A stretch of DNA of 64,000 nucleotides from JAHDHW01 sp963793295 (GCA_963793295.1 CAWBZX010000013.1:62001-126000), one strand, 5' to 3'; positions 9,175-17,696 are shown, counted from the stretch's first letter. Made by a program: numbers and translations. The notes: generated by a model not told the origin, from the sequence alone.

Positions 9175-9520
9175 TTATTTTGGCATTTTACGGACAAGTA
9201 CAAAATCACTGATGCCTCTAAAAGTGACACTGGATTCCAAAATTTCAAAACCGACATTTTGAATTGTTTCACAAAATTCTTCATAACATTGAGTTCAGAA
9301 TTTCCCTTGAATCTCCATATCTTGGATAAAGTCGTTTTGTTTGTTGACGTCTTTCTCTTTTTCATGATATGCCATGTTTTTCTGAATCCATTGTTGCGCA
9401 CCAAATGCCACGAAATCGCAATTTGCCAATCCAAAATACTGCCCACCGCCTGCGTTAACCCGTATAACATAGCTACTCGGTTTTTTGTGACTAATGTTAT
9501 AATAGTATTTGCCATTACGC
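9175..9520 (-). pseudogene. Decayed copy of the neighbouring SAM methyltransferase (C-terminal part)
   Basis: The minus strand in three successive frames matches the C-terminal ~90 residues of the intact methyltransferase at 10.4-11.1 kb. The first frame reads WQIAISWHLVRNNG (compare WKLAISWHLLRTYG), the second reads NKQNDFIQDMEIQGKF (compare SKQNAYIRKMQQNGTY), and the third reads EEFCETIQNVGFEILES and then SDFVLVRK (compare EEFCDAVRAAGFQIETS and CDLVIARK). At least two frameshifts separate these pieces, and the N-terminal SAM-binding half is missing. It directly abuts the 3' end of the racemase gene, so it is probably the broken remnant of a tandem duplication. Confidence 0.85.
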
Positions 9521-10342
9521 CACTGATGATTTTTTTTGGTCATAAATAGCACGCATTTTTCCGAAAGAATGGTAACATTCCTCTACCACCACACGTGCCA
9601 ATGTTTGAGTGGACAAAAACAAAGGCATTTCCGTGTCCTTCTGGCTAATAAAAATCGGTAGTTCAGTACAGGCCATAATTACACCATCACACCCTTGTGA
9701 TTTGAGATTATCGATTCCTTCCAACAAAAGTTTTTTCATAGAACCTGCCCCACGACCGTGCAACATTTCTTCAAAGATGAATTGATCAAAAGCGGCTTCC
9801 TGTTCTTCCGGCAGTACTGCATATTCAATGTTAGCCATAGCAAGTTCACGTTGATAAAAGCAATGGTCAACAGTCGTTTTTGTGCCCAGAATCCCTACTT
9901 TTTTGATGGAAGTATGGCTGATGTTCTTGCATACTTCTTCATAAATACTCAATATCGGTACCATTGAGATAGCCCGGAGACGGTCGATGACCGCATGAAC
10001 CGAATTACAGGCCATTACAATAAAGTCTACCCGATCGTGAATTAGCTCGATCTCTTGCTTTAAGAAGGCAAACAATTTATCCATATCTTTCTCTTTTAGA
10101 ATCTCTATCACCTCCCAGGCATCGACACTATTGAGGAGCAGTCGTGGATAGGCCGGTAGTTTTTGATCAAGGCAATATTGAGTAAAGGTTTCATAAAAAA
10201 GACTGGTCGATTGCGGCCCCAAGCCGCCGATAATACCAGCCGTCTTTAGCTTCGATGCTCTATTCAGGTTTCGCCGTTTTGTATTATTATTATAGTCAAA
10301 ATTTGTCGTAGGAATATTGATAATAGAATTCATGATCTTCAT
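9515..10342 (-). CDS. Aspartate/glutamate racemase family protein
   Basis: A 275-residue cofactor-independent amino-acid racemase. Both catalytic cysteines are present: Cys112 in VMACNSVH and Cys225 in VIMACTELP. The GIIGGLGPQST phosphate/substrate loop is at ~36-46. The first ~33 residues are not part of the fold and may reflect an upstream start call; no better ATG precedes the core. Family members interconvert L- and D-Asp or Glu. It lies 25 bases downstream of the methyltransferase on the same strand, which in turn overlaps the acyl-amino-acid-synthase-like gene, so a three-gene operon making a modified acyl-amino acid is a reasonable inference. Amino-acid specificity cannot be read from the sequence. 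Confidence 0.87.
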   Translation of the reverse strand: MKIMNSIINIPTTNFDYNNNTKRRNLNRASKLKTAGIIGGLGPQSTSLFYETFTQYCLDQKLPAYPRLLLNSVDAWEVIEILKEKDMDKLFAFLKQEIELIHDRVDFIVMACNSVHAVIDRLRAISMVPILSIYEEVCKNISHTSIKKVGILGTKTTVDHCFYQRELAMANIEYAVLPEEQEAAFDQFIFEEMLHGRGAGSMKKLLLEGIDNLKSQGCDGVIMACTELPIFISQKDTEMPLFLSTQTLARVVVEECYHSFGKMRAIYDQKKSSVA

Positions 10343-10367
10343 GTTTAAAATGAGGTTATTGGATATT

Positions 10368-11090
10368 TTATACTTTACGAGCGATCACCAGATCGCATTC
10401 GCCCCGGTAGCAGGTGTTGGAGGTTTCAATCTGAAATCCCGCGGCGCGTACGGCATCACAAAATTCTTCATGGGTATGAGTCCAGTAGGTGCCGTTCTGC
10501 TGCATTTTTCTGATGTAAGCATTTTGTTTACTGACAGCTTTGGCTTCCTGAAACACCTCTAAGGTTTTAGCCAGTCCATAAGTCCGGAGCAAATGCCAGG
10601 AGATTGCCAACTTCCAGGAAAGCAAGTTCATGATTCGGCCAGGATCGACCAGAACAGCCAGGCCACCTGGAGCGAGCCAATTATGCATTTTTTTCAATTC
10701 TGCTTGCGGATTTGGAAAAGTATATATGGCGTTGATACTAAGCAGTCCTTGTAATGATCCTTCGGTAAAAGAAGCCTCACCAACCAGTTTATCCAGGATA
10801 TGGAAATTATTCAGAGCCTCAGCCTTTTTTATGGCGATAGCATTCATTCCTTCGTCATTATCAAGGTGCATAATACGGGCCTGAGGGAACAATTTTGCCA
10901 CGCTAACAGAATAATTGCCTGTACCAGCTCCTATATCAGCAATGGTACCTCCCTCTGCTATTTCCCAATCCTTTATTTTGCTGATGACTTGCTGGTGCAA
11001 TTCCTGATAAAATGGATTATAAGACAGTAGCATATCATACTTTTGCGCGTAGGCATTCCAATCGACTTTAGTGGTTATATTCGTATTCAT
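10368..11090 (-). CDS. Class I SAM-dependent methyltransferase
   Basis: A 240-residue methyltransferase with the SAM-binding glycine loop ADIGAGTGNYS (~residues 52-62), an acidic ribose-binding strand (MHLDNDEGM) and the motif LAPGGLAVLVDPG after it. Its ATG overlaps the stop of the upstream acyl-amino-acid-synthase-like gene by four bases, strongly suggesting translational coupling and a shared pathway. The substrate could be the carboxylate or another group of an N-acyl amino acid, but that is inference from context. A degraded partial copy lies at 9175-9520. Base composition of this gene and the gene before it is visibly richer in G and C than flanking genes. Confidence 0.9.
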   Translation of the reverse strand: MNTNITTKVDWNAYAQKYDMLLSYNPFYQELHQQVISKIKDWEIAEGGTIADIGAGTGNYSVSVAKLFPQARIMHLDNDEGMNAIAIKKAEALNNFHILDKLVGEASFTEGSLQGLLSINAIYTFPNPQAELKKMHNWLAPGGLAVLVDPGRIMNLLSWKLAISWHLLRTYGLAKTLEVFQEAKAVSKQNAYIRKMQQNGTYWTHTHEEFCDAVRAAGFQIETSNTCYRGECDLVIARKV

Positions 11091-11791
11091 TTTGAATTTA
11101 ATTTTTGTAAACAGTTAATATATCTTTCTATGTCAGCCTCTTCGAAAGCGGCCATGGCATTGCTCTGTGCTAGCTTTTCACGGGAAGTTACCGGAGTGGC
11201 CAAAAGTTGAATGGAGAAACTTACTTTGGCTACAGAAATGGGTTCCGAAATAGGATTGAAGTTCATAAAGCGCTTATAGAAACTAGCATGTCTAGGTCGT
11301 ACGGCTGCGATCACGTAATCACAATTATCCACTAGCGAACCCAGCGCCTGAATCCGAAATAACAGCATTTGAGCCATCAGGGATTTCCGCCCGTTGAATT
11401 CAGGATCGACTACGTAGCGGTTAGATTCTAAAACAGACGTTTGTAACCCCAGTTCCCGATCAATATCCTTTTCAAAAAATACGATGGAGTCCGTTTTCGC
11501 CCACTTATATTTGGCTGACCAAGTCAGGCTTCGCACGCTGGCTACAGGTTGACCTTCATACCAAATCAGATAAGTCCGGACGTTTTCCTGCTGATCGTAT
11601 TTGTCAGTAAACATTTCTTCCGCGTTAAAGGGTATTGCATCAACACTTCGGTAAGCTCGGTAACGTAAATTGTAGGCTATTTCAAGGCTTTCTCTTTCAA
11701 TACACATTTCGGCGGTAAAACCGTTTGCTTCAAAAAGAACTTGGTGGGCCAGAGGCTGTTCTGCTAATTGAGGTTTTAAAATCTTTTGCAT
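11087..11791 (-). CDS. GNAT-fold N-acyl amino acid synthase (FeeM-like)
   Basis: A 234-residue protein of the acyl-homoserine-lactone-synthase/FeeM type of GNAT fold. Seen in order are AYNLRYRAYRSVDAIP (~39-54, the RYRxY signature), a strand VASVRSLTW, then LESNRYVVDPEFNGRKS (~121-137, matching the E-x-x-R-x-VVDP-x-x-x-G motif) and VIAAVRPRHASFYKRFMNF (the H-x-x-F/Y-Y end of the fold). These enzymes transfer a fatty acyl group from acyl-ACP to an amino acid, giving long-chain N-acyl amino acids that can act as signals or lipids. It heads the acyl synthase-methyltransferase-racemase operon. A small conserved protein is encoded 153 bases upstream on the same strand. Confidence 0.8.
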   Translation of the reverse strand: MQKILKPQLAEQPLAHQVLFEANGFTAEMCIERESLEIAYNLRYRAYRSVDAIPFNAEEMFTDKYDQQENVRTYLIWYEGQPVASVRSLTWSAKYKWAKTDSIVFFEKDIDRELGLQTSVLESNRYVVDPEFNGRKSLMAQMLLFRIQALGSLVDNCDYVIAAVRPRHASFYKRFMNFNPISEPISVAKVSFSIQLLATPVTSREKLAQSNAMAAFEEADIERYINCLQKLNSK

Positions 11792-11944
11792 TTTTATTGA
11801 ATTTTATTGTTAAGGGAAAAGATGATGGTTAAATGCTTGTTTCTAATTTTGATGGGTACCGTACCTTAATCGTGAACCGACCGATTTTGCATTTTACTAT
11901 TTTTGATGGTCGTGACATTGTTGCATTTTGAAGCTTGTTATTTT

Positions 11945-12136
11945 TCATTGTTCTTGTTTTTCTAAAATGATGACTTCATTAAGTTCTTCCTTCTCGTTTA
12001 ATTCCAAATAGAAAGTTTCGGAGTATATATGATTGAAAGTCAATTGTTCTCTCCATACTTCAAACTGTCCTTCATTTTTCGAAAAGTTTGCAATCCAGTC
12101 TACCGCTTCTATTCGATTTTGAAATTCCATTTTCAT
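11945..12136 (-). CDS. Small conserved protein, paralogue of the one at 18.8 kb
   Basis: The open frame extends to 12169, but I choose the ATG at 12136 because the product then starts MKMEFQNRIEAVDWIANF, matching its paralogue MKKKFKNRIEAVDWIADF residue for residue, and the DNA just before both ATGs is also alike (TCATGATATT-type sequence on the plus strand). Shared core: NRIEAVDWIA, EGQFEVWREQLTFN, IYS and FYLE. About 63 residues, soluble, rich in aromatic and acidic residues, no known domain. One copy sits upstream of an acyl-amino-acid-synthase-like gene and the other downstream of a hexapeptide acyltransferase-like gene, hinting at a role with acyl transfer; this is inference. Confidence 0.72.
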   Translation of the reverse strand: MKMEFQNRIEAVDWIANFSKNEGQFEVWREQLTFNHIYSETFYLELNEKEELNEVIILEKQEQ

Positions 12137-12575
12137 GATATTAGATTTTAAAGGTGATTGAATTTTCATTTTTTATAGTTTTAAAGTTCTTTTGAAAACT
12201 AGAGAGTTTCTATTTTCATAAGACATGCCTCTGGATCAGATTTGTTTGATTATTCTGATTACACCAAGATTGATTATTCGAAAAAGAAACATTGAACAGA
12301 TAAAGACTAGCATGATTATTTTTTTTAGTGTTGAAAGACTTTGATAAAGTGTTTTTTATTATTTTCACCTAATGGTCAATTCGGAATAATTTTTCGTTAC
12401 CACATTAGTTTACTTTTTTTCAAAAATTGGAATTTTATTCAATCACTTTTAGCAATTGATGCTTTCTGAATGGGTAAGAAAGATGAGTTGAAATCTAGTG
12501 ATAAAAAAAAGCGAGTAACAATGATAAATTGTTGATAACTAATACGTTAAACGCATTTACTAAAAATCGATTCTT
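12137..12575. other. AT-rich gene-free stretch
   Basis: I find no open frame of meaning, no repeat shared with elsewhere in the window and no copy of the operator seen at 19.9, 26.3 and 27.3 kb. A T-rich block is near 12320-12360. Confidence 0.5.
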
Positions 12576-12583
12576 TATTTTTG
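12576..12583 (+). promoter_or_regulatory. Candidate -7 box for sigma/anti-sigma operon
   Basis: TATTTTTG matches TAnnTTTG and is ~94 bases before the chosen ATG of the sigma factor gene. No strong -33 partner is visible. Confidence 0.35.
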
Positions 12584-12676
12584 AATCTGGTAAATCAGAA
12601 TTAAACATTGTCAACGGAATGTTGTCGTCTAAAAGAAATTTATTTTTTAAAAAATCAAATAAATACAAAAACAATA

Positions 12677-13267
12677 ATGAGCAAATCCTTCACCGATATC
12701 CAAATTATTGAATCCGTTAGGCAAGGTGGAACCAAGCTCAATGAAGTGATGCGTTATATCTACCGGGAAAGTGATTACCGCAGTAGCATTCTCCGATATA
12801 TACAATCTAAAAATGGAAGCCTTGCTGATGCGGAAGATGTCTTTCAGGATGGGATAAAACACTTTATCCTTAATATTAGACAGGGTCGGTATGAAGGCAA
12901 TAGCTCACTCAGGACATATCTTACTGTCATTTGTAAAAATATTTGGCTAAATAAATTCCAGAGGGTAGTAAAACTACAGGCGATAAAGGCAGAAGTGGTG
13001 ACAGAAAACAAAACGGAAGGTACACCTGAAAGTCAATTAATTGTTACAGACAGAGCAGAACTCCTCCAGGATATCATCGCTAAAGTTGGAGCTGAATGCA
13101 AAAAAGTACTTGGTCTTTGGTCTTTGGGTTATTCATTCAAAGAAATTGGAACAAAATCTGGAAAGACAGAAGGTACTGCCAGAAAGCAAAAACATGATTG
13201 TTTTAAAAAGGTCATGCTCCTACTTAAAGGTCGTCCAGATCTATTATTAGAACTTCAACAAACTTAA
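12677..13267 (+). CDS. Sigma-70 family RNA polymerase sigma factor
   Basis: A 196-residue sigma factor starting at the ATG at 12677 (MSKSFTDIQIIES); upstream in-frame codons would need a TTG start and add unrelated sequence. Region 2 is visible as LRYIQSKNGSLADAEDVFQDG and SSLRTYLTVICKNIWLNKF, and region 4 as LGLWSLGYSFKEIGTKSGKTEGTARKQKHDCFKKV. It belongs to a divergent ECF-like group common in Bacteroidota that carries no classical anti-sigma zinc motif in its partner. Four bases after its stop the first of two tandem anti-sigma-like genes begins, so the three form one unit. Confidence 0.88.
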   Translation: MSKSFTDIQIIESVRQGGTKLNEVMRYIYRESDYRSSILRYIQSKNGSLADAEDVFQDGIKHFILNIRQGRYEGNSSLRTYLTVICKNIWLNKFQRVVKLQAIKAEVVTENKTEGTPESQLIVTDRAELLQDIIAKVGAECKKVLGLWSLGYSFKEIGTKSGKTEGTARKQKHDCFKKVMLLLKGRPDLLLELQQT

Positions 13268-13271
13268 GACC

Positions 13272-14060
13272 ATGGAAGAGTTAAAATATTATGATCGTAT
13301 TAACGAATATGTTGAGGGAAGCATGTCTTCCGAAAATCGACAATTATTTGAATCAGAATTGAAAACCAATGACGCACTTAAAACAGAGTACGATCTCTAT
13401 CTTGCTACTATGAAAACACTGGAAGTTTTTGCCTTGGATCAAATAAGCGAAGAACTTAAGAGCCTCTCCATAGCAGAAGAAAACACTTTACATGATAGCT
13501 CTGAATCAATACCATCTGGCCGGATCATTTCTTTTCCTCGACGGATTTTGGGCCTGGCAGCTACTTTACTCTTATTGATTGTGGCTGGAACGTTGTGGTG
13601 GTCCAATGCCCAGTATAGTGATAGACAACTAGCTAAAAGAAATTTCATCACCCCAAATTTGAGTACTGTACGCGGCGATACCAACCTGGAAATTTTGACG
13701 GAAGCTTCAGAAGCCTTCTACCAGGGGAAATATAAAATGATCATCAAACAACTCCAATCATTAGATTCTAGTCATCCAGCTTATGTGGATGCACAATTCA
13801 TACTCGGATATACTTATCTCAAAAATGAACAACCTCAGGATGCGTTGACTGCTTTCCAAAAAGTTTTGAAAAGCGATAAAGATCAACTCAAAGCTAGCGC
13901 GGAGTGGCACATGATATTGGCTCATCTGGATGTAGGTGATCAAAAAGCTGCCGAAATCGCTCTTGATGAATTGTTGCAATATCCCACTGGAGCTTATTAT
14001 TCTAAAGCTAAAACCCTTAAAAAAGACCTGGATTCTTTCTGGCACAAACTGACCTGGTAA
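13272..14060 (+). CDS. Anti-sigma-factor-like membrane protein with TPR tail (copy 1)
   Basis: A 262-residue protein. Residues 1-90 are cytoplasmic and start with YDRINEYVEGSMSSENRQLFE, the layout of zinc-less anti-sigma N-termini. A single transmembrane helix (ILGLAATLLLLIVAGTLWW) follows at ~93-110, then a periplasmic part with TPR-like helices (FILGYTYLKNEQPQDALTAFQKVL). It begins four bases after the sigma factor stop, implying it holds that factor at the membrane. The next gene is a clear paralogue, so the pair may sense different signals for one sigma factor. Function is inferred from order and topology. Confidence 0.75.
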   Translation: MEELKYYDRINEYVEGSMSSENRQLFESELKTNDALKTEYDLYLATMKTLEVFALDQISEELKSLSIAEENTLHDSSESIPSGRIISFPRRILGLAATLLLLIVAGTLWWSNAQYSDRQLAKRNFITPNLSTVRGDTNLEILTEASEAFYQGKYKMIIKQLQSLDSSHPAYVDAQFILGYTYLKNEQPQDALTAFQKVLKSDKDQLKASAEWHMILAHLDVGDQKAAEIALDELLQYPTGAYYSKAKTLKKDLDSFWHKLTW

Positions 14061-14160
14061 GTTTTTTGATAAAAATCCAAATTCGAGTAACGAATTCTTT
14101 CGCCCAAATGACTTAGTATTGAAAAGAAGATTATTCTTAGTCTATTTAAAAACTAATCAT

Positions 14161-14952
14161 ATGAAGGAATTTTTACATTATGAGAACATCGAAGCTTATG
14201 CAGAAGGTCGTATAGATCCGCCTTCGGTCAGGAAATTTGAAGAACTGTTGCATAAAGATCCGCTTCTCCAGAAAGAATATCAACTTTACTTACAAAGCTT
14301 GAAAGTCGCAGAATTATTTGCTTTGAAAGAACTTAACATTAGCTTTAATGAATGTATTCTGACCGAATCGGTAAATGGTCGGGTGAACTCAATAACTAAG
14401 CAAGCCTTTGGAAGAAGGGTAACGATTCGAAAATTCCTTTCACTTGCAGCTAGTGTTTTGATACTTATCATATCGAGCCTGAGCTGGTGGGTCAACACTC
14501 AGCTCAGCAATACGCAATTAATCAATGACAATTATCTGGAACCCAACTTTAGTACGCTTAGAGGAAATCATCCTCAGAAACAAAATATGCAAATAGCTAT
14601 AAATTTCTATTATTTGGGTGAATACGATAAAGCACAAACCCTTTTACAAAATGAATTATCAAATATAGATACCCTAAATCCATATTGGTTACTATTAGGG
14701 CATGTCTATCTAAAAAATAATCAACCCCAAAAAGCGGTTGCTATTTTTCAAAAAATTTGTACTTACAAGCTGCCCCAAACTGAGGCAAATGCAAGATGGC
14801 ACCTAGCCTTGGCATACCTTCAAATGGACGAAATAAAATTGGCAAACCAGGTCATTGAAAAAATTCTATCTGAGCCACAAAACTCTTATGACAAAAAAGC
14901 AATGGAACTAAAGAGAAAAATATCCAGCCCATGGCGTATGCTTTGTTGGTAA
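14161..14952 (+). CDS. Anti-sigma-factor-like membrane protein with TPR tail (copy 2)
   Basis: A tandem paralogue of the preceding gene. I start it at the ATG at 14161 (MKEFLHYENIEAYAEGRID), which aligns with the copy-1 start (MEELKYYDRINEYVEGSMS). Shared landmarks are a transmembrane helix (LSLAASVLILIISSLSWW), N-F-S-T-L/V-R-G just after it, a TPR unit (LLLGHVYLKNNQPQKAVAIFQKI) and a W-x-x-L-x-W C-terminus. A 100-base gap separates the two copies. It probably acts with the sigma factor at 12.7 kb; whether both copies bind the sigma factor is unknown. Confidence 0.72.
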   Translation: MKEFLHYENIEAYAEGRIDPPSVRKFEELLHKDPLLQKEYQLYLQSLKVAELFALKELNISFNECILTESVNGRVNSITKQAFGRRVTIRKFLSLAASVLILIISSLSWWVNTQLSNTQLINDNYLEPNFSTLRGNHPQKQNMQIAINFYYLGEYDKAQTLLQNELSNIDTLNPYWLLLGHVYLKNNQPQKAVAIFQKICTYKLPQTEANARWHLALAYLQMDEIKLANQVIEKILSEPQNSYDKKAMELKRKISSPWRMLCW

Positions 14953-14954
14953 TG

Positions 14955-15330
14955 CTACCGTTCTCTTTGGATATCTTTTCCTTTAAATGGGTTTAACTTT
15001 AGAAGGTCTTGTAATTCATAGATTTTCTGTAAATCTTCATAGAAGTGGTTCGATACTTTTTATCTTCAAATACAATTTTTTCAGGAAATATCGAACCAAT
15101 GATTTTTTGCTTTACTGGCAAATTTGCTTCTTTATAAGAATTCCCTAAGTTTATCAATAGTGAAAACCATATTCAACATACTTTTTGGAATTAGATTTTT
15201 GAACGCTTAATTGTCCTTGTTTAAAAATCAACTCATTCAATTGAGATTGATCCCTTGTTTTTACGCTCTTGTATTCCTCTTCCTGTATAATGTTGTCAAA
15301 GTAATTATCATTTGAACTCGTACTAAGAGA
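14955..15330 (-). pseudogene. Remnant of a serine site-specific recombinase (C-terminal part)
   Basis: Hand translation of the minus strand gives three pieces in different frames: EEEYKSVKTRDQSQLNEL running to KYVEYGF, then INLGNSYKEANLPVKQKIIG and IFPEKIVFEDKKYRT, then NHFYEDLQKIYELQDLL ending at a stop at 14955-14957. The phrase PVKQKIIGSIFPEK and the coiled EEEY-K region are typical of the C-terminal third of resolvase/invertase-type recombinases of Bacteroidota. The catalytic N-terminus is absent and two frameshifts are present. The same tail occurs again at 18597-18702. Confidence 0.75.
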
Positions 15331-15415
15331 ATTATCATTATAGGAAAAAACGGACTTGTGAGACCCCTTTTTTCTCTATAATAAAAAATATGAATATATT
15401 GAGCAAAAACAGTCA

Positions 15416-16186
15416 ATGAGCCTTGTCGATTTTTCTACTTTCAGCCATCAATCCGGGAACATTCTGCACCAGGTCTATTATTTAAAAAATGAGGGCCCGC
15501 CGGTCATCATCATTCACGAATTGCCCGGCATGAATCCCGAATGCCTTAACTTTGGGAAACGGCTGGTGGCGGATGGCTTTAGCGTTTATTTACCTTTATT
15601 GTTTGGGAAGGCGGGTAAAAAGGCAAGTAGCTCCCGTACTTTAGGTCACCTGTTCCAAATATGTGTTTCCAGGGAGATTTATCTTTTTCAATTGGGAAAA
15701 ACAAGCCCGGTGGTGAGCTGGCTGAGAAGCCTGTGCCGGAGGTTGCATCAGGAGCATAACGGAAAAGGGGTCGGGGTGATCGGCATGTGTCTGACGGGTG
15801 GATTTGCTATACCGATGATGGTCGAGCCCTCGCTGATGGCACCGGTGTTGAGCCAACCTTCGCTGCCTGCCGGATTCAGTGAAGCTTCGAAGCAGGACTT
15901 TGCCTGCTCCGCTGAAGACCTGGAGATCGCTAAAGAGCGGGCGGCCAATGGAACCACCATCAAAGCATTTCGATTTGATGCCGATAAAATTTCTCCGCAA
16001 CAAAGAATGGAAAGCTATCAAAAAGAATTTGGATCGGCTTTAGAATATCATTGTCTGAAAAGCGACCGGCAAGGAGAAAAAGGCTGCCATGCGGTCTTTA
16101 CCTTGGATTACTTCGATGATGAAGGTCATCCGACGCGTGAGGCTTACAAGATACTGGTTGGCTTTTTTAAAGAAAAATTAATGTAG
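15416..16186 (+). CDS. Dienelactone hydrolase family protein
   Basis: A 256-residue alpha/beta hydrolase with the dienelactone-hydrolase triad: Cys in GVIGMCLTGG (nucleophile elbow), an Asp candidate in FRFDADK, and His in KGCHAVFTLDYFD. The N-terminal strand VIIIHELPGMNPECLNFGKRL is also typical. Members hydrolyse cyclic enol-lactones or other esters. It lies 40 bases before the patatin-TIR gene on the same strand and may share its transcript. Its DNA is noticeably richer in G and C than its neighbours, and it sits inside a segment flanked by recombinase debris, consistent with acquisition by transfer. Confidence 0.85.
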   Translation: MSLVDFSTFSHQSGNILHQVYYLKNEGPPVIIIHELPGMNPECLNFGKRLVADGFSVYLPLLFGKAGKKASSSRTLGHLFQICVSREIYLFQLGKTSPVVSWLRSLCRRLHQEHNGKGVGVIGMCLTGGFAIPMMVEPSLMAPVLSQPSLPAGFSEASKQDFACSAEDLEIAKERAANGTTIKAFRFDADKISPQQRMESYQKEFGSALEYHCLKSDRQGEKGCHAVFTLDYFDDEGHPTREAYKILVGFFKEKLM

Positions 16187-16226
16187 CCCTCATGGCAATT
16201 TCCCATATAACAAAAATAGGAATCCA

Positions 16227-17612
16227 ATGGATGCATATCCTGTTCATTTAGTATTGAGTAGCGGAGGAATTAAGAGCCTCAGTTATATTGGTGCGATACA
16301 AAAACTGCAAGAGAACAATATTACCTTCGCAAGTATTTCAACCTGCTCTATGGCTTCCTTACTGGGCGCTTGTATCGCTTCAGGGATCAGTCTGGAGGAA
16401 TTTGAAGAAAAAGTATTAGCAACCGATTTTAACAAATTGAAAGTCAGGAAAAATTTTCTTCCGTTTATCCATCTCAAAAGTTATCCTTTCTCGGAATTCA
16501 AAACGCCCGATTTTTCGAAAATAATAAAAGATTTTTTGGGAAAAGATCTCACTCTCGGCGAATTGGATATCCCTTTTGCTACAGCAGCAGTAGACTTGCA
16601 TCAACAGCGAATTTTGGTATATTCTTCTGATACCCATCCGGAAATGAAAGTAGGTGAGATCATTAAAATCGCTACGGCGATTCCTCCGTTTTATGACCCT
16701 TATGAAAAGGGCAAAAGATTACTGGTTGATGCTGCCATTGCTTCTCAAAGCCCCGTTTGGATAGCGACTAACTATCCGGGCAATTATCCGATCATAGTGC
16801 TCAAACCGGCCGATCCGCCAACCTCCAAGTATCTGGACAATTTTGGAAAATTCATTGGAAGATTGTTTTCTTCTTCTGTGAGTAGTTACGATCATTTTAT
16901 CAATTCCCAGATCCCCAGAGCCATCCAAATAGACATTAATTGCGGAGAAAGGGAGGCTTTGGATTTTGATCTTAGCAAGAATGACATAAAGAGTTTGATG
17001 CTGGAAGGGGAAAGTGCGGTGGAACGGAAACTAAAAGACTATGGCGGAAATTTTAACCACATCCTGGATATTGAAGAAATAAAAGCCAGACCAATAGTTC
17101 CCAAAGATACCGCAGATCGGGCAGCTATGCTGAGCTTGCAATCTTTTGAAAAATTCAGAGATGAATCCCGGCAGCGACAGCAAGTGTTTATCAGCTACAG
17201 CAAAGAGGATAAGCCGTGGTTGCAACGTATGCAAACCTTTATGAAATCGGTAGAACGATTTACCGGTATCAAGACATGGGACAACACGGAAATTAAAGGT
17301 GGTGATGAATGGAAAGAAGAAATTCATAAAGCTTTGCGGGCTACAAAGGTTGCAGTCTTTCTGGTTTCCCCTCATTTTCTGGCTTCCGACTTTATCCTGG
17401 ATGAAGAGATGACGTATTTTATTGAAATTTCAAAAAAAGAAAAGGTAGACATTCTTTGGGTCGCCATAAGTAGTTCTTTATATGAACATACTCCGCTGAA
17501 AGATATCAAATGTGCCAATGACCCCAAACATCCTTTGAATCAACTCCCTGAAGGGAAACAAGACGAGGAGTTGACCAATATTTGCAAGACTATTATTGAT
17601 TTGATGTCTTGA
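16227..17612 (+). CDS. Patatin-like phospholipase fused to a C-terminal TIR domain
   Basis: A 461-residue two-domain protein. Residues ~5-230 form a patatin domain: LSSGGIKSLSYIGAI (oxyanion loop), the nucleophile Ser41 in STCSMASLLGA and the dyad Asp168 in LLVDAAIAS. The elbow is T-C-S-M-A, where G-x-S-x-G is usual, and the Asp is followed by Ala-Ala instead of Gly-Gly or Gly-Ala, so activity is likely but not assured. Residues ~318-455 form a TIR domain: VFISYSKEDKPW, WDNTEIKGGDEWKEEI, VAVFLVSPHFLASDFI, with acidic Glu393/394 as candidates for the NADase glutamate. Patatins and TIRs are both used as cell-killing effectors in phage defence, so an abortive-infection role is plausible. No nucleotide cyclase or other sensor gene is adjacent. 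Confidence 0.85.
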   Translation: MDAYPVHLVLSSGGIKSLSYIGAIQKLQENNITFASISTCSMASLLGACIASGISLEEFEEKVLATDFNKLKVRKNFLPFIHLKSYPFSEFKTPDFSKIIKDFLGKDLTLGELDIPFATAAVDLHQQRILVYSSDTHPEMKVGEIIKIATAIPPFYDPYEKGKRLLVDAAIASQSPVWIATNYPGNYPIIVLKPADPPTSKYLDNFGKFIGRLFSSSVSSYDHFINSQIPRAIQIDINCGEREALDFDLSKNDIKSLMLEGESAVERKLKDYGGNFNHILDIEEIKARPIVPKDTADRAAMLSLQSFEKFRDESRQRQQVFISYSKEDKPWLQRMQTFMKSVERFTGIKTWDNTEIKGGDEWKEEIHKALRATKVAVFLVSPHFLASDFILDEEMTYFIEISKKEKVDILWVAISSSLYEHTPLKDIKCANDPKHPLNQLPEGKQDEELTNICKTIIDLMS

Positions 17613-17696
17613 TCTGGAATCTGATGAAAAGTTTTATCTTTCCTTTTGATCCGGTTCTTTATCTATTTTTTCCCGTCCATTTAACATCAATTTTAA

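Noticed and set aside
9138..9515. A 125-aa protein on the minus strand after the racemase gene
   Set aside because: Its sequence matches the methyltransferase only in part and the match jumps frames, so it is part of a pseudogene.
15641..16021. 126-codon minus-strand frame opposite the dienelactone hydrolase
   Set aside because: It lies wholly within an intact, motif-bearing gene, and its translation has no recognisable pattern.
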